Part shown: positions 36,575-51,126 of the stretch, piece after piece | Position numbering within the stretch: the first letter of the stretch is position 1 | Layout of the letters: each line of letters starts with the position of its first letter | Assembly: GCA_021432605.1 (NCBI GenBank) | Contig: MU271158.1 | Location: forward strand, 186,001 to 250,000 | From: Coniochaeta sp. PMI_546 | Taxonomy: Eukaryota; Ascomycota; Sordariomycetes; Coniochaetales; Coniochaetaceae | Direction of reading: 5' to 3' | Length of the DNA stretch: 64,000 nt | Position numbers and translations under genes: made by a program | Notes under the pieces: model-generated | The model's input: the letters and a program-made list of their open reading frames with translations, nothing else | The model's database searches: none | Told to the model about the DNA's origin: nothing

Positions 36575-39500
36575 TTATTTCCCTTTTCCTTTAGCTATTA
36601 TTTTTAAGGCCTAATATTTCTTATAAATAATATTAATAGCTTATATAAATTACGTCTAAAGGTTTCCTTTTCTTTATCGTTATTATATCTAACCGTAATA
36701 TATAAAAGTAAAAGAAATCTTCCAAATCTTTAAACGACCGCCGTATTGTTTTATTAATAACTATCTTTTTTAACGCCGTCGAAATACTTTCGTATTCGAA
36801 TTACGAAAAACGCGGTTTCGTTTTTTATTAGGTTTCCGAAAAGGATTTTTCCCGATATACGGAATATATTCGTTCGGGTCGTTCGCGGTACGATATTTAA
36901 AGTTTTTCTAACGAGGAACTTATAAAAATTGGAAAATAATTTCGTAAATTAGAAAAAAAAGTTAAATAAGCCGAAATTAAAGTTTAACGTTTTCGCGTTT
37001 AAAAGAAAATATAATTTGAAAAAATAATACGTATTATCTATAAAAATATAACGAACGTAAAAGAATTAGAACGGGTCGAAAAGGAAAAAACCGATCGCGA
37101 AATATCGAAAGTTACCGAAAATCGTCCGTTTTCCGTTACGTTTTTTTCTTTCGATAACGATTTTATTTCGGGTTAGGACGTAATCTATAATAACGTAATA
37201 TTATCCCCCTTTTTTTTTAATAATAATATTATTATAATACGGAATTCCTATAATAATTATTAATAGTTCGTAAGGTAAGTTTCCGGTTCTTATATATTTT
37301 CCGAATCGTCGTAGTCTTTTTATTTAACGTAATAAAAGTTTACGTTTCCTTCTTTTTTATACCTAAAGATCTTTTCTACTTTATATTTTTATATTAGTTC
37401 GATTTCTATATCTATTACTAATTTCGCGTTTTTAAATACTAGTTCGAAAAGCGAAATATAAAATATTAGGTAAATACGTATATTCGTTAGTAATTAGAGT
37501 TTATAATTTAAATTAGATAACTTTTTCTTAATTTTAAATAATCTGATTTTCTTTTAATCTAATTTATCGTTTGGTCGTTTTATTTTGATATTTCGTCGTA
37601 CGAAGTAAACTTTATCTTCTTCTTATAAAGTTAGTCTTTTTAACCTTTTTTAATTTACGTATCGTACTATTCGTAAGTTAAATAGTTCTATATATTTACA
37701 AAATCTCTTATAAAGTAGTTTTATTTATTTTATAGTATATTTCGCTTATAATAATTCTAGATCCAACGGTATTAATCCGTTTTTTAATACTTCTTTTATA
37801 ATAGGCTTATAACCGTAATTGATAAAGAACGGCGAATCTTTATTTAGTATTTCGCTAGGTATATTATTATAAGCTTATTATATTATTAGTAGCTACTTAA
37901 CCTAATCGTCTTATCTTTTATTAATATATATCCGTAAATATTATTTAAAAGTTTAGTTCGTTCGTTCTATTTATCTATCTATTTATAAGTAAAACGATAT
38001 TAATAATTTATATTTAATTCCGATTTATCGTATTAATATTATTTAAAATTTCGAGGTAAATAGTTTATCTATATCGGTAATTAGTTATTTAAGTAGTCTA
38101 TATTAGCTTACTACTACTTTTAAAAAAGCGTAAACTATATTTTCTACTATACTTGCTTCCTTATACGGTATAAAATACGCGTACTTAGAGAATTTATTTA
38201 TAACTACTTATATATTATCGTAGGTAATCCTAATTATAAGTTCCTTTAATACTAATAGTTTAACGATAAAGTTTATCGTAACCATTTCTTATAATTTCTC
38301 TAGTAGTTATATAGGTTATAATAGCCCGTATAACTTATATCTATTTGATTTAATTTTATTATATTTATCGTATTCGCCGACTACTTATTTAACTACTTTA
38401 TCTAATTTTAAAAAGTCGTAAGTCTACCGTATACGTTCTTTAATCTTATAGACTCCTTAGTATTTATATAACGGATATTCGTAGAATTCTTTTATTAGTT
38501 TTTTCCGTAGTTCGTTAAGTACGTATACCTTATTTCGGAATTAAGATAAGCCGTAATATAATAGGAGTATAAAGGTAACGTTTTCTTTAGTTTCCTTCTT
38601 TCGGTATTCTTTAATCCTTTCCGCCTATCGTCCTTCGGGTTTTATATTTTACGTTATCCCGATCTATATATCGGTCTTAAAAAAGTTTGCCGAACGTATT
38701 TCCTTTCCTAATTTTAAATCTTTTCGTCGATTAAAAACGTTTATTTTACTATTTTCGTTTCTTTTCCTATATATAATTTTGAAATCGAAATCGGTAAGGA
38801 ATTTATATTATCTAATTTATCATTTGTTAAATTCTTTCGTAAAAGTAAACGTAATAAGGTTCTTATAATCTATTAAGACCTTTACCTTATATCTTACTTT
38901 TATAAGATAATATTTCTATTCCTTAAATATTTTAATAATAGCTATTAGTTCCTTATTTAATATATTATAATTAAGTTCTAATTTACTTAGCTTTTTCGAA
39001 AAGAATACTATTAGGTATAATCTTTTTTATTTATCCTTTTATCCTAATTAGCTTCCGAATACGAACTCCGATATATCAGTTTCTATTTCGTAAGGTTTTT
39101 CGGGATCCGTAATAACTAATATTAATTAGCTTAAGATCTTCCTTTTGAATTCCTAAAACGTTTTTTTTTCTTTCGAAGTCTATTCGAACCTTAAATCTTT
39201 CTTAATAAGGTTAGTAAAGGGTATTACGATTTTATTATAATCTTTAATAAACTTTCGATAGAAATTAGTAATCTTTAAAAAGGTTCGTATTCCTATAACC
39301 GTTTTTAATATAAGCTATTCCTTAATAACTTTTAGTTTATTTAGGTTTATTTCGAACTAACCTAATAATATAACGTAACCGAGAAATCTTACTTTTTATT
39401 AATAAAATTTATACTTTTTAGGTTCGATTAATAAATTCGTATCTTATAATATTTATAAAACGAAATAAACGTATTTTTTATATTATTCGAAGTCTTCCGA

Positions 39501-42187
39501 ATAGATTAAGATATTATCGAAATATACGACGACGAAATCGTCTAACTATTTTCAAAATACGTAATTAATTATCTTTTGGAAAGAAGCCGGTACGTTAACG
39601 AGCCCGAAAAGTATAATATAATATTCGTATTATCTTAATCTAGATCGTTATACCGTTTTTTATTTATCTCCTTCTTTAACTCGTATTAAATTATATATTC
39701 TTTTAAAGTCTAAAATAATAAACTATCGGGCTTTATATAACCGATCTTTTAGTTTAAATATAAGAGGTAATAATTTTCGATCTTTAATAATAATATTATT
39801 AAGCTATCGATAGTTTATAACGAAATATAACTTCCCATTTTTTTTAGGTATAAATAAGATAGGGTATCCTACTAGTAATTATAATAGTCGAATATAACCT
39901 TTCTTTAGATTTTTATTAATATATTCTCTTAACGTTTATAATTATAAGTTGTTAAAAAGGTAAATTTTATAAAATCCGGGCTCTTTACCTAATTAGAGAT
40001 TGATTTCGTAATCCTAACGATTATATTTAAACAATCCTATTTTAAATTCGGGTTTAAATAGTTTATCGTATCGATAATATTCTTTCGGAATCGTTTATAT
40101 CGATATAAACTAAGTTTTTATAATCGTTTCGTAAATTATCAAAACTTTTTTAAAGTTACGTATAAACTTTTCCCCGTAAAGTCCGCTTTTTATAAAAGTT
40201 AATTCTTTTCTTAACGTATCTTATTAAAGTTAGCCTATTTTCTAATTAACTCGGGGATTATTCGTTCGTAACTAAGGTATCCCTAATATTATACCGTACG
40301 ATAAAATCTCCGTAATATCGAACGTTATCTTTTAATTATATCTTTAGATAATAATTTGGAAGGGCGTAATCTTTATATCTATTAGTCTTTATTTATAATC
40401 GATAAGGCTTTTATTAATAGTTTTAAATCGGTAAAGTTCGTTTTTTTCTTTCCAAAGTAATCGTAATATATTAACGAGATTTAGTAAGATATAATTTCTT
40501 TATATTCCGCTATTTATTATTACCTAAATATTATTTCTTTATATATTAATCGTAACTCGTAAGTATTCAATTTTTACGGTCGTATATAAAGATCTATCTA
40601 TATTACGTCGATATAATTTCTTTATAATCGACGTTAGTTGTTTTTTAATCGTTTTTCTAATTTTCGGAACGAAATACCGTAATATTTAAGTTTATCTTTA
40701 GTTTTAAAAGAAAATTCTAACGGTTCTTTATAATCTTCCTTTTTTATTTCTAACTTAGAAACTAATAATCTTTCTAAACGTTCGTTTATTTAGGTTTATT
40801 TTTAATTTATTTTTTTAACCTTCTTCTATATTTATATCTTATAATTTCGGTAACTTATTAAGAATATATTAATCTATACGTTATAAGTTTATTATCGTAT
40901 TTAAAACGTTTGGGTTAACTCCTCTTCCGTCGTAATTTATATTACGATTTCCGTTACCGAATATTTTAATCGTCCCGTTTATCTTACCGAGCTTTTAAAT
41001 AAGTAAATAATTTATAATCGGTTCTTACTTTCGATTTTTCGTTTAGGTTCTATTACCGTTAAAAATTCTTACCCTGTCGGGTTTAATTACGATTATATAG
41101 TTCCGGGTAATATTAATAATAAATATTGTCCGTTCCTATATACTTTTTCGTATCCTTTAATATTTCTAAGTCGGTAAAAGTAAAATATTAGCCTAGTTAT
41201 TAATACTCGTACCGGTATCTATTTATAACCTAGTTTCTTTTATATATACTAAATATAACGGTAAAAAATATACGAATTTTACGAAATCTAATTATAATAA
41301 ACCGAATTAATATATACCGATTCGTAATCTTTATATAAAGGTAATTGTTTTTCCTCGATTTCGTCTTATTTTTAATCTAATAAGTTAACCAAATACGTTA
41401 CGTCCGTAATATCGTATTTTAATATTATTATTAAATCGATTTCTTTTCCCGGTAATCTAAGAAATACCTTATATTATTATTCTTTACGTATTATCGCGAT
41501 AACGTAAGATCTTTTATCCTTTATTATTATTTAAACTTTGTTTTCGGGGATTAATCTCTAAATCTTTTTAGGTTAACGATATTTATTAACGTAATATCCT
41601 TATTTCTTATAATTAAAACCTTTACCTTTTTTCTTAAATTAACTTTATTAAATAACGTTTAGATCTATAAGTCCCGGATAAAAGCCCGTAACCGTAGATC
41701 GTTTTTTCCTAAAATTCGTAGTTCCCTTTATCGTTTAAAAAGCTCCTTTTTTTCTTCTTTCGAATTTACGTTTATATAATCGATTATTAATCTTAATTAC
41801 GGATACGATATATTTATATAAGGTATCCGGTCGATCTTCCTTATTAAATTTATCTTTAATATTATCCCGTAATCTTCCGTAAAAATAAAAGAATAATATT
41901 TGTTTCCTTAAATCGAATTTAGCCGTAATTCGTTTAAATTCTACCGTATATACTTTTACCGAACTTTTCTATCTTAAAGATAAAAGTTATCGTTCCGCCG
42001 ATCTTTATTCGTTAGGATTCCCGAAAGTTTTTTTAAATTTATCGAATAGTCGATCGATATTAGAAAATATAACGCGGGTTTCCGGTTTTTATCTTTCCGT
42101 ATTTAACTAGTTTTATAAAAAGTCCCAAAAACTAGGTTCAAATTATTTTACCGCCTTCCCTTTTAATAAACTTCTTATATAGATTAT
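36184..42187 (-). mobile_element. Gypsy (chromodomain) retrotransposon fossil D, gag end missing
   Basis: A reverse element of the A/B family. Its 3' LTR (36184-36574) is on the left, followed rightwards by integrase, RNase H, reverse transcriptase, protease and part of gag. It stops abruptly in gag at 42187, exactly where the LTR of element E begins; the missing gag end and 5' LTR are nowhere in the window. It sits inside element C. Heavily RIP-mutated with many breaks. Confidence 0.85.
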
Positions 42188-42578
42188 TATAACGATCTTA
42201 AAACGGGTTAAAGATTAGAAGGTAAGTTTTATTACTTAGGGTAAGTAAGTTAAGGTATAATAAGTAATCTTTACTCTAATATCGTTAAGATAAGTATCTT
42301 ATTTAATAATAACCTCGATTAAATATTTAGATTGATTATTAAGTAATTAAGAATTATTTATAACGGAATCTAAAAAGATTCTTTTTTATATACTTATAAA
42401 GATTATAATAATTATAACGATAATTATAATCGTACCGACCGTAATCTTTCTTAAGTATTACGATTATAATAATTAATTACGTAACCCGAAGTCTCTTATT
42501 TATATAATATGATAAACCTCGTATATATATCCTTTATTTATTAACGGGGTATCTTCCGTTACTTATAAGTTTATAATA
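42188..42578 (-). repeat. LTR of element E
   Basis: 391 bases, aligning end to end with 36184-36574. Confidence 0.85.
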
Positions 42579-44375
42579 TTATCCCTTTTTTCCTTTAGCT
42601 ATAATCTTTAAGGCTTAGTATTTCTTATAAGTAATATTAATAACCTATATAAGTTACGTCCGAAGGTTTCCCTTTCTTTATCGTTATTATATCTAACCGT
42701 AATATATAAAAGTAAAAGAAATCTTCTAAATTTTCAAACGACTATTATATCGTTTTATTAGTAACTATCTTTTCTAACGTTATCGAGATACTTTTATATT
42801 CGAATTACGAGAAACGCGGTTTCGTTTTTTATTAAGTTTCCGAAAAGGATTCTTCCCGATATACGGAATATATTCGTTCAAATCGTTCGTAATACGACGT
42901 TTAAAGTCTTTCTAATAAAGAATTTATAAGAATCGGAAAATAGTTTTATAAATTAGAAAAAGAAGTTAAATAAGCCGAAATTAAAATTTAATATTTTCGC
43001 GTCTAAAAGAAAATATAGTTTGAAAAAATAATACGTATTATCCGTAAAAATATAACGAACGTAAAAGAATTAAAACGGGTCGAGAAAGAAAAAAACGATC
43101 GCGAAATAATAAAAGTTACCGAAAACCGTCCGTTTTCTATTATATTCTTTCTTTTCGATAACGATTTTATTTCAAACTAGGACGTAATCTACGGCGACGT
43201 AATATTATCCCTTTCGATTTTTAAGATAATAATATTATTATAATACGGAATTCTTATAACAATTATTAATAGTTTGTAAAATAAGTTTCCGGTTCCTACG
43301 TATTTTCCGAATCGTCGTAATTTTTCTATTTAACGTAATAAAAGTCTATATTTCTTTCCTTTTTATATCTAAAGATCTTTTCCATTTCGTATTTTTATAT
43401 TTATTTAATTTCAATATCTATTATTAATTTCGCGTTTTTAAATATTAGTTCGAAAAACGAAATATAAAATACTAGATAAATATATATATTCGTTAATAAC
43501 TAAAGTTTATAATTCAAATCTAATAACTTTTTCTTAATCCTAAATAATCCGATTTTCTTCCAATCTAATTTGTCGTTTAATCGTTTTATTTTGATATTTC
43601 GTCGTACGAGGTAGACTTTATCTCCTTTTTATAAAGTTAGTTTTTTTAACCTTTTTTAGTTTATATATCGTATTATACGTAAGTTAAATAGTTTTATATA
43701 TCTGCGAAATCTCTTATAAAATAGCTTTATTTATTCTATAGTATATTTCGCTTATAACGGTTCTAGATCTAATAATATTAGTCCGTTTCCTAATATTTCC
43801 CTTATAGTAAACTTATAACCGTAATTGATAAAGAATAACGAGTCCCCGTTTAATATTTCGTTAGGTATACTATTATAAGCCTATTATATTACTAATAGCT
43901 ACTTAACCTAATCGTCCTATCTTTTATTAATATATATCCGTAGATATTATTTAAAGGTTTAGTTCGTTCGTTTTATTTACCTATCTGTTTACGGGTAAAA
44001 CGACGTCGATAACTTATATTTAATTCCGATTTATTATATTAATATTATCTAGAACTTTAAGGTAAACAGTTTATCTTTATCGGTAATAAGTTATTTAGGT
44101 AGTCTATATTAGCTTATTACTACTTTTAAAAAGGCGTAGGTTATATCTTTTATTATACTTGCTTCCTTATACGGTATAAAGTACGTATATTTAGAGAATT
44201 TATCTATAACTACTTATATACTATCGTAGGTAATTTTAATTATAGGTTCCTTTAATATTAATAGTTTAACGATAAAGTTTATCATAACTATTTCCTATAA
44301 TTTCTCTAATAGTTATATAAGTTATAATAGCCCGTATAGTTTATATTTGTTTAACTTAACTTTATTATACTTATC
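42188..44375 (-). mobile_element. Gypsy (chromodomain) retrotransposon fossil E, left part only
   Basis: A reverse copy of the same family inserted in the gag of D. Its 3' LTR (42188-42578) is followed by the 3' end of pol (chromodomain and integrase region) and stops at 44375, where the forward LTR of F begins. The rest of E is not found on the far side of F. Heavily RIP-mutated. Confidence 0.83.
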
Positions 44376-44776
44376 TATTATAAACCTACGGGCGACGAAA
44401 GATACCCCGCTAATAGATAAGGGATATATATACGAGGCTTATCGCGTTATATAGATAAGAGACCTTGAGTCACGTGACTGATTATTATAATCGTAATAAT
44501 TAAGAAAGATTACGGTCGGTATGATTATAACTATCGCTATAATTACTATAATCTTTACAAATATATAGGAAGGAGTCTTTTTAGATTCCGTTATAGATAG
44601 TTCTTAATTACCTAATAATTAATCTAAATATTTAATCGAGGTTATTATTAAATAAGATACTTATTTTAACGATACCAAAGTAAAGACTACTTATTATACC
44701 TTAACTTATTTACCTTAAGTAATAGAACTTACCTTCTAATCTTTAGCCCGTCTTAAGATTATTATATTTTAATTAT
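44376..44776 (+). repeat. 5' LTR of element F (A/D/E subtype)
   Basis: About 401 bases. The central block matches the reverse complement of the LTRs of A, D and E, not the LTR at 50737-51126. It contains the palindrome AGTCACGTGACT at 44468-44479. Confidence 0.8.
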
Positions 44777-47700
44777 TCTTATTCGGTAAGTTAACCTTAT
44801 ACCAAATAGTTAATATAGTACTCGGAATACCTATACCTTAGCTAGTACCTATAATATAAGTATAGGTTAACGATATGGTAATAATAATTACGTAATTATA
44901 AACGGAAATTATAATTTTCAAAGAAAGATTTAAAATCGACCTTATAACTAAGATTAAAGCCCCGTACCCGGAACCTTATAATAGGAATAAAGAAAGGTTA
45001 TAAACCTTTATTACCTAAGTATATATATACTTTAAAATATATTCGAAATCCTTTCCCCGGGAATACGAAAAGGTAATCTATATAGGAAACCTATTAAAAG
45101 GAAAGGCGGCCGAATAGTTCGAACTTAACCTTCGGGATTTTCTAAATAACTAGTCAAACTAAGAAAAACGGAAGCCGGAAACCCGCGTTATATTTTTAAA
45201 CGTCGATTTATTATTCGAAAAACTTAAAGAAACCTTCGATAATCCTAATAAATAAAGATTAGCGGAACGATAACTTTTATCTTTAAGATAGAAAAGCTCG
45301 GTAAGAATATATACGGTAAAGTTTAAACGAATTACGGTTAAGCTCGACTTAAGAAAACAAGCCTTATTCTTTTATTTTTATAAAGGATTACGGGATAACG
45401 TTAAGGATAAATTTAATAAAGAAGATCGACCGGATACCTTATATAAATATATCGCGTCCGTAATTAAAATCGATAATCGATTATATAAACGAAAACTCGA
45501 AAGAAGAAAAAAAAGAGTTCTTTAGACGATAAAAGAAACCGCGAATTTAAAAAAAAAACGATCTACGGTTATAAGTTCTTACCTAGGACTTATAAACCTA
45601 GATACTATTTAACGAAGCTAGCTAAAGAAAAAGGGTAAATATTTCAATTATAAAAAGTAAGGATATTATACCGATAAATATCGTTAACCTAAGAAAACTT
45701 AGAAACTAGTCCCCGAAAATAAGGCTTAAGTAATATTAAAGGACAAAAGATCCCGCGTTATCGCGATAATACGTAAAAAATAATAATATAAGGTATTTCT
45801 TAGATTACCGGGAAAAGAAGTCGATTTAATAATAATATTAGAATACGATATTACGGACGTAACGTATTTAATCAACTTATTAAACCGAAAATAAAACGAA
45901 ATCGAAAAAGAATAAATATTCTTATATAAAGATTACGAATTAGTATATATTAATTCGGTTTATTATAATTAGATTTCGTAAAATTCGTATATCTTTTACC
46001 GTTATACTTGGTATATATAAGAGAAACTAGGCTATAAATAGATACCGGTACGAATACTAATAACTAGGCCGATACCTTATTTTTACCGACTTAGAAATAT
46101 CGAAAGATATAAAGAAATATATAAGAATAGATAATACCTATTACTAATATTACCCGGAACTATATAATCGTAATTTAACCCGACGGGGTAAAAGTTCCTA
46201 ACGATAACGGAATTTAAACGTAAGGTCGAAAATAAAAACTGATTATAAATTATTTACCCGTTTGAAAACTCGGTAAGATAAACGGGACGATTAGGATATT
46301 CGGTATCGGAAATCGTAATATAAACTACGATAGAAAAAAAATTAACCGAAACGTTTTAAACGTAATAGTAAATTTATAACGTATAGATTAACGTATTCTT
46401 AACAAATTACCGAAACTATAAGATATAAGTATAAAAGAAGGTTGAAGAAATAGATTAGAAATAGACCTAAATAAACAAACGTTTAAAAAGATTATTAGCC
46501 TTTAAGTCGGAAATAAAAAAGGAAGATTACGGGGAACCGTTAGAATCTTTCTTTAGAACTAAAGACAAACCCGAATATTACGGTATTTCGTTCCGAAGAT
46601 TAGAAAAACGATTAAAAAACGATTAACGTCGATTATAAAGGGACTATATCGACGTAATATAAAAAGATCTTTATATATAACTGTAAAGGTTAAATACTTA
46701 CGAATTACGATTAATATATAAAGAAGTTATACCTAAGTAATAATAAATAATAGAATATAAGGAAACTATATCTCGCCGAATCTCGTTAATACGTTATAAT
46801 TATTTTAGAAGAAAAAAGACGAGCTTTACCGATTTAGAACTATTAATAAAAACCTTATCGATTATAGATAAGGATTAGTAAATATAAAGATTACGCCTTT
46901 TTAAATTATTATTTAAGGTTATAATTAAAAGATAACGTTCGATATTACGGAAATCTTATCGTATAATATAATATTAAAGATACCTTAATTATAAACGAAT
47001 AATCCCCGAATCAATTAGGAAATAAACCAACTTTAATAAGATATATTAAGAAGAAAGTTAGTTTTTATAGAAAACGGATTTTACGGGGAAAAGCTTATAC
47101 GTAACTTTAAAAGAATTCTAATAGTTTACGAAACGATTATAGAGATTTAGTTTATATCGATACGAACGATTCCGAAAGAATATTATCGATACGATAAACT
47201 ATTCAAATTTAAACTTAAAATAAAATTACTTGAATATAATCGTTAGGATTACGAGATCAATCTTTAATTAGATAAAGAACCCGGATTTTATAAGATTTAC
47301 TTTTTTAACGACTTATAATTATAAACGTTAAAAGAATATATTAATAAAAATCTAAAGAAAGGTTATATTCGACTATTATAATTATTAGTAAGATACCTTA
47401 TCCTATTCGTACCTAAGAAAAACGGGAAGTTACGTTTCGTTATAAACTATCGATAGTTTAATAATATTATTATTAAAGATCGAAAACTATTACCTTTTAT
47501 ATCTAAACTAAGAGATCGGTTATATAAAGCCCGATAGTTTATTACCTTAGACTTTAAGGGAATATATAACTTAATACGAATTAAAAAAGGAAATAAATAG
47601 AAAACGGTATAACGATCTAAGTTAAGATAATATAAATATTATATTATATTTTTCGAACTTGTTAACGTACCGGCTTCTTTCTAAAAGATAATCAATTACG

Positions 47701-50700
47701 TATTTCGAAAGTAATTAGACGATTTCGTCGTCGTATATTTCGATAATATTTTAATCTATTCGGAAGATTTCGAATAATATAAGAAATACGTTTATTTCGT
47801 CTTATAGGTATTATAAGACGCGAATTTATTAATCGAACCCGAAAAATACGAATTTTATTAATAAAAAGTGAAATTTTTCGGTTACGTTATATTACTAAGC
47901 TAGTTCGAAATAGATTTAGATAAGCTAAAAACTATTAAAGAATAGTTTATATTAAAAACGGTTACGGGAATATAAACCTTTTTAAAGATTACTAATTTCT
48001 ATCGGAAATTTATTAAAGACTATAGTAAAATCGCGATACCCTTTACTAACTTTATTAAAAAAGATTTAAGATTCGAATAAATTTCGAAAGAGGAAAAGGC
48101 GTTCTAAAAACTTAAAAGGAAAATCTTAAACTAGCTAGTATTAGTTATTACGGATCTCGAAAAACCTTACGAAATAAAAACCGATACGTCGGAATTCGTA
48201 TTCGGAAACTAATTAGGATAAAAGGATAAATAAAAGAAATTGTATTTAATAATATTCTTTTCGAAAAAGTTAAATAAACTAGAACTTAATTATAATAAAC
48301 TAGATAAGGAACTAATAGCTATTATTAAAACGTTTAAAGAATAGAAATATTATTTTATAAAGGCGAAATATAAGGTAAAAGTCTTAATAAATTATAAGAA
48401 TCTTATTACGTTTATTTTTACGAAAGAACTTAATAAACGATAAATCAAATAGTATAAGTTCTTTATCGATTTCGACTTCGAAATTATATATAAAAAGGGA
48501 AACGAAAATAATAAAACGGACGTTCTTAGTCGACGAGAAGATCTAAAACTAGGAAAGGAAATACGTTTGGCAAACTTCCTTAAGACTAACTAATAAGAAA
48601 ACCTTAAATTCGATATATAAATCGGGGCGACTTGGAATATAAAACCCGAAGAACGATAAACGGAAAGGATTAAGGAATACCGAAAGAAAGAGACTAAGGA
48701 AAACGTTACCTTTATATTTTTATCGTATTACGGTTTATTATAGTTCCGGAATAAGGTATACGTACCAAACGAATTACGGAAAGAACTAGTAAAAGAGTTT
48801 TACGAATATCCGTTATATAAATATTAAAAAGTTTATAAGATTAAAAAACGCGTACGGTAAGCTTACGACTTTCTAAGATTAGATAAAATAATTAGATAAA
48901 TAATCGGCGAATACGATAAATATAATAAGGCCAAGTTAGATAGATATAAGCCGTACGGGTTATTATAACTTATATAACTATTAGAGAAACTATAAGAAAT
49001 AGTTACGATAAACTTTATCGTCAAACTATTAGTATCGAAAGAACCTATAATTAGGATTACTTACGATAATATATAAATAATTGTAAATAAATTCTCTAAA
49101 TATATATATTTCGTACCGTATAAAGAAATAAGTATAACGGAAGATATAACCTACGCCTTTTTGAAAATAGTAATAAACTAATATAGATTACCTAAATAGC
49201 TTATTACCGATAAAGATAAGTTATTTACCTTAAAGTTCTAGATAATACTAATACGATAAATCGGAATCAAATACAAATTATCGATATCGTTTTACCCGTA
49301 AACGGATAGGTAAATAAAACGAACTAACTAAACCTTTAAATAATATCTAAAGATATATATTAATAAAAAGTAAGATAATTAGGTTAGGTAGCTATTAGTA
49401 ATACAATAGGCTTATAATAGTATATTAAGCGAAACGTTAAACGGGTACTTACCGTTCTTTATCAATTACGGTTATAAACCTATTATAAGAGAAACGTTAG
49501 GAAACGGACTAATACCGTTAGATCTAAAACTATTATAAACAAAATATACCGTAAAACAAATAAAACTACTTTATAAGAGATTTCGCGGATATATAAAATT
49601 ACTTAACTTACGAAAAATACGATACGTAAATTAGAAAAGGTTAAAAAGATTAACCTTATAAGAAAAAGATAAAGTTTACCTCGTACGACGAAATATCAAA
49701 ATAAAACGACCAAACGATAAACTAGATTAGAAGAAAATCGGACTATTTAAAATCAAAAAAAAGTTATCTAATTTAAATTATAAATTCTAACTACTAACGA
49801 ATATACGTATTTACCTAATATTTTATATCTCGTTTTTCGAACTGGTATTTAAGAACGCGAAGTTAATAATAAATATTAAAATTAAACTAACGTAAAAATA
49901 CGAAATAAAAAAGATCTTTAAATATAAAAAAGAAGGAAATATAAACTATTATTACGTTAAATAGAAGAACTACGACGATTCGGAAAATACGTAAGAACCG
50001 GAAACTTACCTTACGAACTATTAATAATTATTATAGGAATTCCGTATTATAATAATATTATTACCTTAAAAGTCGAAAAGGATAATATTACGTTACCGTA
50101 GATTATATCTTAACTTAAAATAAAATCGTCGTCAAAGGAAAAAAACGTAACGGAAAACGGACGGTTTTCGATAATTCTCGTTATTTCGCGATCGGTTTTT
50201 TCTTTTTCGACCCGTTCTAATTCTTCTATATTCGTTATACTTTTACGGATAATACGTATTATTTTCTCAAACTATATTTTCTTTTATTTACGAAAACGTT
50301 CGATTTTCGTATTTATAATCTTTCGTTCTTCTTCGAGTTTTTCGAAAGCGAATTCGTATTCGTAAAACTATTTTCTAATACGTTCTAAATTCTTAATTAA
50401 GAATTCTTATACGTTATAATACGATAACGTATTACGGATATAACGAACGTAACGATTAGGATTAGAAAGGGAAACCTCGTAAGTAATAAAGCCTTTCTTT
50501 TCGTAATTTAAATACGAAGGTATTTCGATATAATCGGAATCTAAGAGGATTTAGAAGAATTTGTTCTTACGAACGGTTAAGGTTTTCGGCTATTTTGTTT
50601 GTTTTTATATATTACGGTTAGATATAATAACGATAAAAAAAGGGAAACCTTCGGACGTAACTTATATAAGTTATTAGTACTATTTATAAGGAGTATTAGG

Positions 50701-50736
50701 CCTTAGGGATAATAGCTAAAAGGAAGAAGGGGATAA

Positions 50737-51126
50737 TATTATAGACTTACGGTTACGAAAAGAACCCCGCCAATCGATAAGGAACAAATATATAAGACGT
50801 ATCGTACTATATAGGTTAGGGACCCCGGGTTACGTAACTAATAAGAGGAATAGTTTTATAATAGATATATTAAGATATAGGTAATAGTTTCCTATTAACT
50901 ATATTATTACGTTCGTTTAAATATATAAAAAAGAATCCTTCTAGATTCCGTTATAGATAGTTCTTGATTATCTAATAATCAATCTAAATATTTAATCGAA
51001 GTTATTATTGAGTAAGATACTTATCTTAATAATACTAGAATAAAGACTACTTGTTATACCTTAACTTACTTACCCTAAGTAACAGAACTTACCTTCTGAT
51101 CCTTAGCCCGTCTTAGGATCGTTATA
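50737..51126 (+). repeat. 3' LTR of element F (distinct subtype)
   Basis: 390 bases. The outer parts match other LTRs of the family; the central block (about 50,845-50,930) is unlike both the A/D/E and the B versions. Confidence 0.8.

Larger units (their letters stand above)
44376..51126 (+). mobile_element. Gypsy (chromodomain) retrotransposon fossil F with mismatched LTRs
   Basis: A forward element of the A/B family: LTR (44376-44776), gag (about 44.9-45.75 kb), protease, reverse transcriptase (about 47.3-47.9 kb), RNase H, integrase and a chromodomain near 49.9-50.03 kb, then LTR (50737-51126). The order is complete and broken in very many places. Unusually the two LTRs differ in kind, not just by transitions, in their central section. 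The flanking sequence right of it does not continue element E, so F appears to be a recombinant of two insertions. Confidence 0.85.
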
